A stretch of 8,707 bases of DNA from Flavobacteriaceae bacterium. GTDB taxonomy: Bacteria; Bacteroidota; Bacteroidia; Flavobacteriales; Flavobacteriaceae. The notes beneath the pieces are model-generated. The model saw nothing but the letters and a program-made list of their open reading frames with translations, searched no databases and had not been told where the DNA came from. The stretch covers positions 1 to 8,707 of the forward strand of contig JAURDG010000046.1 in assembly GCA_030828025.1 (NCBI GenBank), read 5' to 3'. The position numbers and the translations under genes are program-made. How positions within the stretch are numbered: position 1 is the first letter of the stretch; each line of letters opens with the position of its first letter. Below are positions 1 to 6,302 of the stretch, in pieces.

Positions 1-270
1 AAAATATTGCTCTTGGACGATTGCCTTTCTGCGGTGGATACCGAAACCGAAGAGGCTATTTTAAACGAGCTTAAAAACAACACCAAAGGAACAACCACAC
101 TCATCGTTTGTCATCGTGTTTCTTCGGCAAAAAACGCAGATTTTATCCTCATTTTACAAGAAGGAAAAGCTATTCAGTATGGCACTCATGAGGCCTTGAT
201 GAAGCAGGATGGATATTATAAGGAACTTTACGAACAACAACGATTAGAAGAATCTAGCGAAAAAGTTTAA
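1..270 (+). CDS. ABC exporter (MdlA-like), C-terminal end of the ATPase domain, partial
   Basis: The reading frame is open from base 1, so only the last 89 residues are present. They hold the end of the nucleotide-binding domain of an ABC transporter. Seen directly: a Walker B strand and D-loop (ILLLDDCLSAVD, residues 2-13), then an H-loop histidine (H38 in LIVCHR), and the closing GTHEALMKQDGYYKELYEQQ stretch that ends many exporter-type ATPases with fused membrane domains. The position after the Walker B aspartate, normally the catalytic glutamate, is aspartate (D7). This DD form is familiar from MdlA/YheI-like subunits of heterodimeric exporters, where one ATP site is weak. The substrate cannot be inferred. 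The membrane domain, Walker A and signature motif lie outside the window. The PUR-family gene follows 35 bases later on the same strand. Confidence 0.9.
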   Translation, partial: KILLLDDCLSAVDTETEEAILNELKNNTKGTTTLIVCHRVSSAKNADFILILQEGKAIQYGTHEALMKQDGYYKELYEQQRLEESSEKV

Positions 271-305
271 AATGTTTATCTTTATAGCCAACCAAATCTT
301 TATTC

Positions 306-608
306 ATGCTAGAGAAAAAACACTTCGAAAGCGTACAAGAATCGTTCATGCACGCAGGTTCTCGCACCTATTTTTTTGATATCAAAAAAACAAAAGCAGA
401 CGACTATTATCTAACCATCACCGAAAGCAAAAAATTCATTCACGAAGATGGTAGTCACCATTTTAAAAAACACAAAATTTTTCTTTTTAAAGAAGGATTT
501 CAAGAATTTAGTGAACACCTCAACAATGCTATTGAATTCATTTTTGAACATAGAGGAAAAAAAATTATCCGCAAGTCTGAATCCGATGAAGAATCAACGG
601 AACAATAA
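306..608 (+). CDS. PUR-alpha-like nucleic-acid-binding protein (DUF3276 family)
   Basis: A small protein of 100 residues with the look of the bacterial PUR/DUF3276 family, which is common in Bacteroidota and related in fold to eukaryotic Pur-alpha and Borrelia BpuR. The recognisable core is AGSRTYFFDIKKTKADDYYL (residues 17-36) followed by TITESKK, a beta-sheet segment, and then an amphipathic helix at about 64-83 (GFQEFSEHLNNAIEFIFEHR). This matches one beta-beta-beta-beta-alpha PUR repeat, so binding would need dimerisation. The tail (residues 89-100) is acidic and probably disordered. Known members of the fold bind single-stranded DNA or RNA. The cellular target here is unknown. The ATG at 306 is preferred because it keeps a typical short N-terminal lead; an internal ATG at 348 would start right at the core. 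There is no Shine-Dalgarno sequence. A near-consensus -7 element (TATCTTTA, 277-284) lies just upstream without a clear -33 partner. Confidence 0.85.
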   Translation: MLEKKHFESVQESFMHAGSRTYFFDIKKTKADDYYLTITESKKFIHEDGSHHFKKHKIFLFKEGFQEFSEHLNNAIEFIFEHRGKKIIRKSESDEESTEQ

Positions 609-637
609 TTAAATGAATATTATTTTGGTATTATTTT

Positions 638-669
638 GAATAAAAAGTTGATGAAAAAATTTTTTATTC
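638..669. other. AT-rich inverted repeat in the 120-bp gap (weak terminator candidate)
   Basis: GAATAAAAA at 638-646 is matched exactly by TTTTTATTC at 661-669, with a 14-base loop. It follows the PUR-family gene by 29 bases and could be an AT-rich hairpin ending that transcript, but the stem has only two G:C pairs and the loop is long. The rest of the gap (609-728) is very AT-rich. It contains TATTTTG three times (621-627, 632-638, 676-682), close to but not matching the TAnnTTTG -7 element. The last copy has a TTG at 648-650 and is the best guess for the promoter of the next gene, though the fit is poor. Confidence 0.25.
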
Positions 670-728
670 GCGTAATATTTTGAACCTTTAAAAGTTTAAA
701 AATTATACAACACACAAAATAGTTATTC

Positions 729-1286
729 ATGGCAAGAACTCCTTCCAACATGCTAGATTTGGGAACTTTCGCTCCTGATTTTTCGTTACCCGATACTGTA
801 CGTCAAAGCACCTGTACTTTTAATCAAATTAAAGGAGCTAAGGGAACAGTTGTTATGTTTATCTGCAACCATTGTCCTTTTGTCAAACATGTTTTTGATG
901 GCATTACTTCGCTGGCAAACGATTATCAAAAAAAGGATATTGGCTTTGTTGCCATTTCGAGTAATGACGTGGAAAACTACCCAGATGATGCGCCAGCATT
1001 GATGAAACAAACCGCCGAAGAACAAAGGTTTACGTTTCCCTATTTGTATGATGAAACGCAAGAAGTGGCTAAAGATTATGACGCCGCATGCACACCAGAT
1101 TTTTATTTATTTGACGAGCAAAACAAACTCGTTTATCGCGGACAACTCGACGATTCTAGGCCTGGGAATGGTATAGCGGTGACTGGAAAAGATTTGCGTG
1201 CTGCGCTAGATGCATTGCTTACAAACCGAGTAATAAACCCAAAGCAAAAACCCAGTTTGGGCTGTAACATCAAGTGGAAAGCCTAG
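729..1286 (+). CDS. Thioredoxin-fold protein of the PRX-like1 group (CNHC motif)
   Basis: A 185-residue protein of the AhpC/TSA-thioredoxin superfamily. Seen in the sequence: the N-terminal redoxin signature LGTFAPDFSLPD (11-22), a CxxC motif in the context FICNHCPFVKH (C46 and C49), the ACTPDFYLFD segment holding the cis-proline (P123) and a further cysteine (C121), and a closing SLGCNIKWK block with C179. The CNHCPFVKH and LGCNIKWK blocks together mark the PRX-like1 type rather than a classical thioredoxin or peroxiredoxin. The extra cysteines suggest relay or resolving roles, which is inference. There is no signal peptide, so it should act in the cytoplasm as a thiol-disulfide oxidoreductase or peroxidase-like enzyme; the substrate is unknown. 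The ATG at 729 fits the usual MxxTPSxM-like start better than the internal ATG at 750. Its TAG stop shares a CTAG palindrome with the stop of the opposing isomerase gene. Confidence 0.88.
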   Translation: MARTPSNMLDLGTFAPDFSLPDTVRQSTCTFNQIKGAKGTVVMFICNHCPFVKHVFDGITSLANDYQKKDIGFVAISSNDVENYPDDAPALMKQTAEEQRFTFPYLYDETQEVAKDYDAACTPDFYLFDEQNKLVYRGQLDDSRPGNGIAVTGKDLRAALDALLTNRVINPKQKPSLGCNIKWKA

Positions 1287-2215
1287 TTTACAGCAACCAG
1301 CTCAACATCAAAAATCAACACAGCATTTGGCGGAATAACACCACCTGCACCTCGAGCACCATAAGCCAATTCACTAGGAATGACAAAACGGGCTTTATCG
1401 CCTACAGCGAGCAATAAGATACCTTCATCCCAGCCAGGGATAACCTGACCAACACCTACGGCAAAATCAATGGGTTGGTTGCGTTTATATGAAGAATCAA
1501 AAACAGTTCCGTCAACCAGTTGACCCTTGTAGTGGACACTAACCATCTGCCCTTTGGTGGGTTTAGGCCCTTCGCCACGTTGGATAAACTGATAACGCAA
1601 TCCAGAAGCTGTTTTTTCAAAACCAGCAGCTAGTTTATCTAATGTTTTGGCTGCTGCTTCTTTTTCTTCTTTTAGGCGTTTTTCGCGACTTCCTTCAAAA
1701 GTTCTAAACGCCTCAACGGCATTCCATGCGGTGGCATTTTCACCAATGCGTTCAATAACAATGGATTCAATTACATCGTCTTGTGCCACCTGATCCACAA
1801 CTTCTTGACCCGCTTCAACGAAACCAAAAACAGTATGCTTGCCATCTAGCCAAGGAGTAGGCACATGCGTAATAAAAAATTGACTGCCATTTGTTCCTGG
1901 ACCAGCATTAGCCATCGACAACACACCGGGTCTGTCGTGTCTTAGCTCCGGATGAAATTCATCATCAAACTGATAGCCTGGACCACCTGTGCCGCTGCGT
2001 TGAGGACAGCCACCTTGAATCATAAAGTCTGGAATAACACGATGAAAATTCAGTCCGTTGTAGTATGGCGTGCCTTGCGGCTGGTGTCCGTTTTCCAAGT
2101 TGCCTTCTGCAAGCGCAACAAAATTACCGACCGTTCCGGGAGTTTCTTTATGGGTAAGACGAACACGAATGCTTCCTTTTTCTGTGTTAAAAATAGCGAA
2201 TATACCTTCGTTCAT
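1283..2215 (-). CDS. Dual-domain peptidyl-prolyl isomerase: cyclophilin fused to FKBP
   Basis: A 310-residue protein with two unrelated prolyl cis-trans isomerase domains. The cyclophilin domain (about 5-160) shows FHRVIPDFMIQGG, giving R59, F64, M65 and Q67, then GTNGSQFFIT with Q112 and F113, and WLDGKHTVFG with W122 and H127: all the catalytic-pocket positions of human cyclophilin A. A charged helical linker (about 165-200) leads to an FKBP domain (about 203-309) with VHYKG (Y229), VFDSS (F239, D240), F251, QVIPGW (V258, I259, W262), ELAYG (Y285) and F302, matching the FKBP12 pocket. Both domains therefore look active. No signal peptide or lipobox is visible, so a cytoplasmic folding role is likely. 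It lies 36 bases downstream of recQ on the same strand and may be cotranscribed. TACTTTCG (2240 to 2233, minus strand), one base off the -7 consensus, could give it its own promoter, but no TTG sits at the right spacing. Confidence 0.94.
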   Translation of the reverse strand: MNEGIFAIFNTEKGSIRVRLTHKETPGTVGNFVALAEGNLENGHQPQGTPYYNGLNFHRVIPDFMIQGGCPQRSGTGGPGYQFDDEFHPELRHDRPGVLSMANAGPGTNGSQFFITHVPTPWLDGKHTVFGFVEAGQEVVDQVAQDDVIESIVIERIGENATAWNAVEAFRTFEGSREKRLKEEKEAAAKTLDKLAAGFEKTASGLRYQFIQRGEGPKPTKGQMVSVHYKGQLVDGTVFDSSYKRNQPIDFAVGVGQVIPGWDEGILLLAVGDKARFVIPSELAYGARGAGGVIPPNAVLIFDVELVAVN

Positions 2216-2251
2216 AACTATTTTTTGCGCTGCGAAAGTAGAAAAAAAAGG

Positions 2252-4453
2252 TTAGTTAGCTACTTCACTGAGGAATTTAATTCGGAATACACGCAAGTCG
2301 TCTTCCTCATAATCGCCGTCAAATTCCGCAACAGCTGCTCGAATGTCATCACTCTCTGCATCCAAGAAGTATTCCGAAAGCTCTTCTTGCTGCTCTTCGT
2401 CAAAGAGTTCGTCTATGGCATACTGAATATTAACCTTAGTTCCTGAAAACACGATCGTCTCTAGTTGACTTACAAAATCAGAAAATTCCATTCCCTTGGC
2501 TTGTGCGATATCATTCAATGGGAGTTTGCGATCAATATTCTGAATGATGTACAGCTTTAAAGCAGAGTTGGCTCCCGTACTTTTAATGATTAAGTCCTCT
2601 GGGCGAATTATATCATTTTCTTCAGTGTAATTTTTAATTAATTCAACAAAAGGTTGACCAAACTTTTTGGCTTTGCCCTCGCCTACTCCGTGAATATTTT
2701 TGAGTTCGTCAATGGTAATGGGATACTTGATGAGCATATCGTCGATTGATGTCTCTTGAAAAACGGCATAAGGCGGCACGCCAAATTTATGTGCAACATC
2801 TTTGCGAAGTGCTATGAGCATTTTTTGCAGTTTTACCTCAAAACCACCTGATTTTTTTGGCAAGGATGCTGAGACCGTTCCATCGTAATTATGGTTTTCG
2901 GTCATCATAAAGCTATGCGGTTTTTGGAGAAATGTTTCTCCAGCGCTACTGATTTTTATCACGCCGTAGGATTCAATCTCCTTAGACAAATAACCTGCCA
3001 CTAAAATTTGAGTAAGCAAGGCTTTCCAATGCGCCTTAGACTTGTCTTTTCCACTTCCAAACAGCGGGTTAGTGCGCATGCGATGCGAAACCAAAATAGG
3101 GGTCTCTTGTCCCGTCATAATATGGATAAGCTCCTTGATTTTGTACTGTTCATTGGTTTTGCGAATCGTGTTGAGCAATAAAAGCACATCTTCTTTGGCT
3201 TCAACTTTGGGTTTTGGATTTCGTGCATTATCGTCCATTTCGGCACCAGCACCATTTACCTCGTCAAATTCTTCTCCGAAATAATGAAGGATAAACTTAC
3301 GTCTAGACATGGAAGTTTCGGCATAAGCGACCATTTCTTGCAACAATGCATAGCCAACTTCTTGTTCTGCCAAGGGTTTTCCAGCCATAAACTTTTCTAG
3401 CTTTTCAATGTCTTTGTAGGCATAAAAAGCCAGGCAATGCCCCTCGCCTCCATCACGTCCAGCACGACCTGTCTCTTGATAGTAGCTCTCGATACTCTTT
3501 GGAATATCATGGTGAATCACAAAGCGTACATCAGGCTTATCTATACCCATACCAAAGGCAATGGTAGCGACAATAACATCACAATCTTCTTTGAGAAAGC
3601 TATCCTGATTAAACACACGTTGTTTGGTATCCAAGCCTGCGTGATAAGGCAATGCATTAATACCATTCACTTGAAGTACTTGTGCCAGTTCTTCTACGCG
3701 CTTTCGTGAAAGGCAATACACGATTCCAGATTTTCCTTCGCGCTCCTTTATAAAGGAAATAATGTCTCGATCAACTTGGTCAGTTTTTGGAAGTACTTCG
3801 TAAAACAAATTTGGACGGTTAAACGACGCCTTATAGGTAATCGCATTGGGAATATTAAGATTCTTTAAGATATCCTCTTGAACTTTGGGCGTGGCCGTAG
3901 CCGTCAGTCCGATGATGGGTAAGTTATCAGCAATGCGTTGCGAGATAGACTTTAAATTTCTGTACTCGGGACGAAAATCATGTCCCCATTCAGAAATACA
4001 ATGCGCCTCATCAATGGCCAAAAAACTAATATTTAATGTGCGTAAAAAAGTGACATTATCTTCTTTTGTCAAGGATTCTGGAGCTACATAAAGCAATTTG
4101 GTGATGCCAGCTGTGAGGTCGCTTTTTACGGTTTGCACTTGTGTTTTTGAGAGTGACGAGTTCAAAACATGAGCAACACCATCGTTATCTGATATTCCTC
4201 GAATGGCATCCACTTGGTTTTTCATCAGCGCAATCAAGGGTGAAACAACTATGGCTGTCCCCGGAAGAATGAGTGCTGGTAACTGATAACACAACGACTT
4301 GCCACCTCCCGTTGGCATTATGACAAATGTGTTTTCTTTTTTTAGGACACTATTTATGACCTCTTGCTGAAGACCACGAAATTCATTAAAACCAAAAAAC
4401 TTCTTAAGTGATGCTTTTACATTAAACTCTTGCTCAGCATGTGTTTGCTTCAT
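2252..4453 (-). CDS. recQ: ATP-dependent DNA helicase RecQ (zinc cysteines replaced)
   Basis: A 733-residue superfamily 2, 3'-5' DNA helicase of recombination and repair. Seen in order: Walker A MPTGGGKS (46-53), DEAH box (148-151) followed by the aromatic-rich loop SEWGHDFRPEY (154-164), TATAT motif III (184-188), IAFGMGIDKPDVR motif V (298-310), QETGRAGRDG motif VI (326-335), a RecQ-C-terminal region with GSGKDKSKAHW (466-476) typical of the winged helix, an HRDC domain (about 536-613), and a helical, strongly acidic extension to the end. In the zinc subdomain the four cysteines of E. coli RecQ (C380, C397, C400, C403) align with S383, N400, G403 and M406, so no zinc site is expected although the surrounding SRRKFILHYFGEEF is intact. 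The ATG at 4453 is chosen: a longer start at 4534 would add 27 unrelated hydrophobic residues and overlap kdsD. The gene is divergent from kdsD and followed closely by the isomerase gene. Confidence 0.95.
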   Translation of the reverse strand: MKQTHAEQEFNVKASLKKFFGFNEFRGLQQEVINSVLKKENTFVIMPTGGGKSLCYQLPALILPGTAIVVSPLIALMKNQVDAIRGISDNDGVAHVLNSSLSKTQVQTVKSDLTAGITKLLYVAPESLTKEDNVTFLRTLNISFLAIDEAHCISEWGHDFRPEYRNLKSISQRIADNLPIIGLTATATPKVQEDILKNLNIPNAITYKASFNRPNLFYEVLPKTDQVDRDIISFIKEREGKSGIVYCLSRKRVEELAQVLQVNGINALPYHAGLDTKQRVFNQDSFLKEDCDVIVATIAFGMGIDKPDVRFVIHHDIPKSIESYYQETGRAGRDGGEGHCLAFYAYKDIEKLEKFMAGKPLAEQEVGYALLQEMVAYAETSMSRRKFILHYFGEEFDEVNGAGAEMDDNARNPKPKVEAKEDVLLLLNTIRKTNEQYKIKELIHIMTGQETPILVSHRMRTNPLFGSGKDKSKAHWKALLTQILVAGYLSKEIESYGVIKISSAGETFLQKPHSFMMTENHNYDGTVSASLPKKSGGFEVKLQKMLIALRKDVAHKFGVPPYAVFQETSIDDMLIKYPITIDELKNIHGVGEGKAKKFGQPFVELIKNYTEENDIIRPEDLIIKSTGANSALKLYIIQNIDRKLPLNDIAQAKGMEFSDFVSQLETIVFSGTKVNIQYAIDELFDEEQQEELSEYFLDAESDDIRAAVAEFDGDYEEDDLRVFRIKFLSEVAN

Positions 4454-4472
4454 CTTGGGTTTTGTACATTTG
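4445..4472 (+). promoter_or_regulatory. Predicted Bacteroidota-type promoter for kdsD
   Basis: TTG (4445-4447), a 17-base spacer and an exact TAnnTTTG element (TACATTTG, 4465-4472) fit the TTG-N17-23-TAnnTTTG pattern described for Flavobacterium promoters. Transcription would begin near 4479, giving a leader of about 36 bases before the TTG start codon. The -33 part lies inside the first codons of the opposing recQ gene. No equally good element was found for recQ on the minus strand; TATATTG there is only a partial match. Confidence 0.5.
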
Positions 4473-4514
4473 TAAACACAATATACGATAAAGTTGTTTA
4501 AGAAAAAATAGACG

Positions 4515-5480
4515 TTGAATAATTCTAACTCCATTACCCAAACGGCTAAAACAGTAATAGAGCAACAAGCTGCTGCTATTCAAGGACTTGTGCCGCAAAT
4601 CCAAGAAGATTTGGAACAGATTATTTTGTGGATTCATCAAAGCCAGGGAAGGTTGGTACTTACAGGTATCGGAAAAAGTGCCCTAATTGGGATGAAAATT
4701 ACGGCAACGCTTAACTCTACTGGTACTAAAAGTATGTTTATGCATGCTGCCGATGCCATTCATGGGGACTTAGGAATGATTGAAGATGCAGATATTGTGC
4801 TCTGCCTATCAAAGAGCGGTACGAGTCCTGAAATTAAAACCCTAGTCCCGCTAATAAAAGCACGTGGAAATAAGTTGATTGCCATGACTGCCAACCCAAA
4901 CTCATTTTTGGGGCAACATGCAGATGGTATCCTACTTACGGATGTTGCCCGTGAGGCTGACCCGCACAATCTAGCACCTACTACCAGCACAACGGCACAA
5001 TTGGTCATGGGCGATGCACTCGCCATTTGCCTGATGGAGCTATCGAATTTTCAACCACAAGATTTTGCGCGTTTTCATCCAGGCGGAGCCTTAGGAAAAG
5101 CATTAAACGTACAGCTAAATCACCTATTACAGCAGCACAAAGTACCACAAGTAGCGCCCAACGCACCACTACATGAGGTCATCACCGAAATTTCTTCCAA
5201 ACTTGTTGGAGCTACTGCAGTAATCGAAAACAACCAGGTAGTTGGCATCATCACAGATGGCGATTTGAGGCGGATGATGGCACAAGAAACAGAATTTTCT
5301 ACGGTCACCGCTGCTAGTATAATGAGTAAAAATCCCATACAATTGGCAGATGACACACTGGCTAAAGAAGCACTTCAAACGATGCAAACAAAAGAAATTA
5401 GTCAAGTAATCGTTACGCATGCAGGCAAGTATGTTGGCATGGTGCACATTCACGACATTCTAAACGAAGGAATTATCTAG
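4515..5480 (+). CDS. kdsD: D-arabinose 5-phosphate isomerase (SIS domain plus CBS pair)
   Basis: A 321-residue enzyme interconverting D-ribulose 5-phosphate and D-arabinose 5-phosphate, the first step towards Kdo for lipopolysaccharide. The SIS domain (about 35-195) carries GIGKSALIG, SKSGTSPEI, HGDLGM, READPHNLAPTTSTT and FHPGGALGK. The four residues reported as catalytic in E. coli KdsD (K59, E111, E152, H193) fall here at K54, E106, E147 and H188, a constant offset of five. Two CBS motifs follow (about 207-255 and 269-319), as in KdsD/KpsF/GutQ proteins. The start is TTG at 4515: a TAG stop lies in frame at 4509-4511 and the next in-frame ATG is deep inside the SIS domain, while the residues encoded from the TTG (MNNSNSITQTAKTVIEQQA) match the usual N-terminal helix. 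tatC begins two bases after the stop, so they are surely cotranscribed. KpsF or GutQ are alternative paralog names; the link to lptB favours LPS. Confidence 0.93.
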   Translation: MNNSNSITQTAKTVIEQQAAAIQGLVPQIQEDLEQIILWIHQSQGRLVLTGIGKSALIGMKITATLNSTGTKSMFMHAADAIHGDLGMIEDADIVLCLSKSGTSPEIKTLVPLIKARGNKLIAMTANPNSFLGQHADGILLTDVAREADPHNLAPTTSTTAQLVMGDALAICLMELSNFQPQDFARFHPGGALGKALNVQLNHLLQQHKVPQVAPNAPLHEVITEISSKLVGATAVIENNQVVGIITDGDLRRMMAQETEFSTVTAASIMSKNPIQLADDTLAKEALQTMQTKEISQVIVTHAGKYVGMVHIHDILNEGII

Positions 5481-5482
5481 TT

Positions 5483-6283
5483 ATGGCAGACAAATCAATG
5501 CCTTTTCTTCAGCACCTAGAAGAGCTTCGCTGGCATCTAATCCGATCCATTTTGGCTATTGTAATCGCAGGTTCTATAGCATTTTTCGCTAAGGATTTTA
5601 TTTTTGACACCATTTTATTTGGCCCAAAAAAGCAAGATTTCCCGACCTATAAATGGTTGTGTAGTGCTGCTCATTTTATAGGTATGGATGAAGGCTTTTG
5701 TTTTGACGAACTCCCGTTCAGGGTGCAAAGCCGAACAGTAGCTGGGCAATTTTCTGCACACATTTGGACTTCCATTACTGCAGGATTCATTTTTGCCTTT
5801 CCCTACGTGATTTATCAGCTTTGGCTATTTGTCAGTCCGGGGTTATTAAGTAAAGAGCGGCGTAAGGCTCGTGGCTTTATCGTCATATCCTCATTATTGT
5901 TTTTTATGGGTGTAGCTTTTGGTTATTATATCATCACCCCATTATCCTTGCGTTTTTTGGGCAGTTATAGTGTAAGCAGCGAAGTTTTTAACGACTTTGA
6001 CTTGGGTAGTTACACTTCATTAGTTCGGGCATCCATATTGTCGGCTGGTTTGATTTTTGAATTGCCTATTCTGGTGTATTTTCTTACCAAAATTGGACTT
6101 ATTACGCCCACGTTTATGCGTAAATACCGCAAAATTTCGATTGTACTTGTCCTTACGCTATCGGCTATCATTACGCCTCCCGATATAGCTAGTCAAATTA
6201 TTGTCGCTATTCCTATCATGATATTATACGAAGTAAGTATATTTATATCCAAAATGGTGTACAAAAAAGAGCAAAGCCAATAG
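5483..6283 (+). CDS. tatC: Sec-independent protein translocase subunit TatC
   Basis: The six-helix integral membrane subunit that recognises twin-arginine signal peptides of folded exported proteins. Seen directly: the cytoplasmic N-terminal motif FLQHLEELR (8-16), where E14 corresponds to E. coli E15; SKERR (123-127), with E125 matching E. coli E103; FELP (192-195), with E193 matching E. coli E170; and TPPDIASQ (231-238) near the fifth helix, then IPIMILYEVSIFISK. These cover the known signal-recognition surface. The stretch between the first and second membrane helices is about 23 residues longer than in E. coli, counted between the two glutamates, and contains C60 and C73. No tatA or tatB gene is in the window, so its partners are encoded elsewhere. 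ATG at 5483 follows the kdsD stop by two bases without a Shine-Dalgarno sequence, implying translational coupling or simple cotranscription. lptB follows after 19 bases. Confidence 0.96.
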   Translation: MADKSMPFLQHLEELRWHLIRSILAIVIAGSIAFFAKDFIFDTILFGPKKQDFPTYKWLCSAAHFIGMDEGFCFDELPFRVQSRTVAGQFSAHIWTSITAGFIFAFPYVIYQLWLFVSPGLLSKERRKARGFIVISSLLFFMGVAFGYYIITPLSLRFLGSYSVSSEVFNDFDLGSYTSLVRASILSAGLIFELPILVYFLTKIGLITPTFMRKYRKISIVLVLTLSAIITPPDIASQIIVAIPIMILYEVSIFISKMVYKKEQSQ

Positions 6284-6302
6284 TACGCTCATATTATAAA
6301 GC

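Noticed and set aside
1238..1261. CCCAAA / TTTGGG inverted repeat near the end of the thioredoxin-fold gene as a terminator
   Set aside because: Only six pairs with a 12-base loop, no U-tract follows, and the bases encode the conserved C-terminal block of the protein.
2216..2251. The poly-T run on the minus strand just after recQ as an intrinsic terminator
   Set aside because: No stem precedes the T run; the 36-base gap is more consistent with readthrough into the isomerase gene or a weak promoter.
1952..2446. A 164-codon open frame on the plus strand across the isomerase and recQ 3' end
   Set aside because: It lies opposite two well supported genes and its product has no recognisable domain; it is a shadow of their codon use.
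4454..4534. A 27-codon upstream extension of recQ starting at ATG 4534 to 4532
   Set aside because: The added residues are hydrophobic and unlike any RecQ N-terminus, and the extension would overlap the first codons of kdsD; MKQTHAEQEF from 4453 leads straight into the helicase domain.
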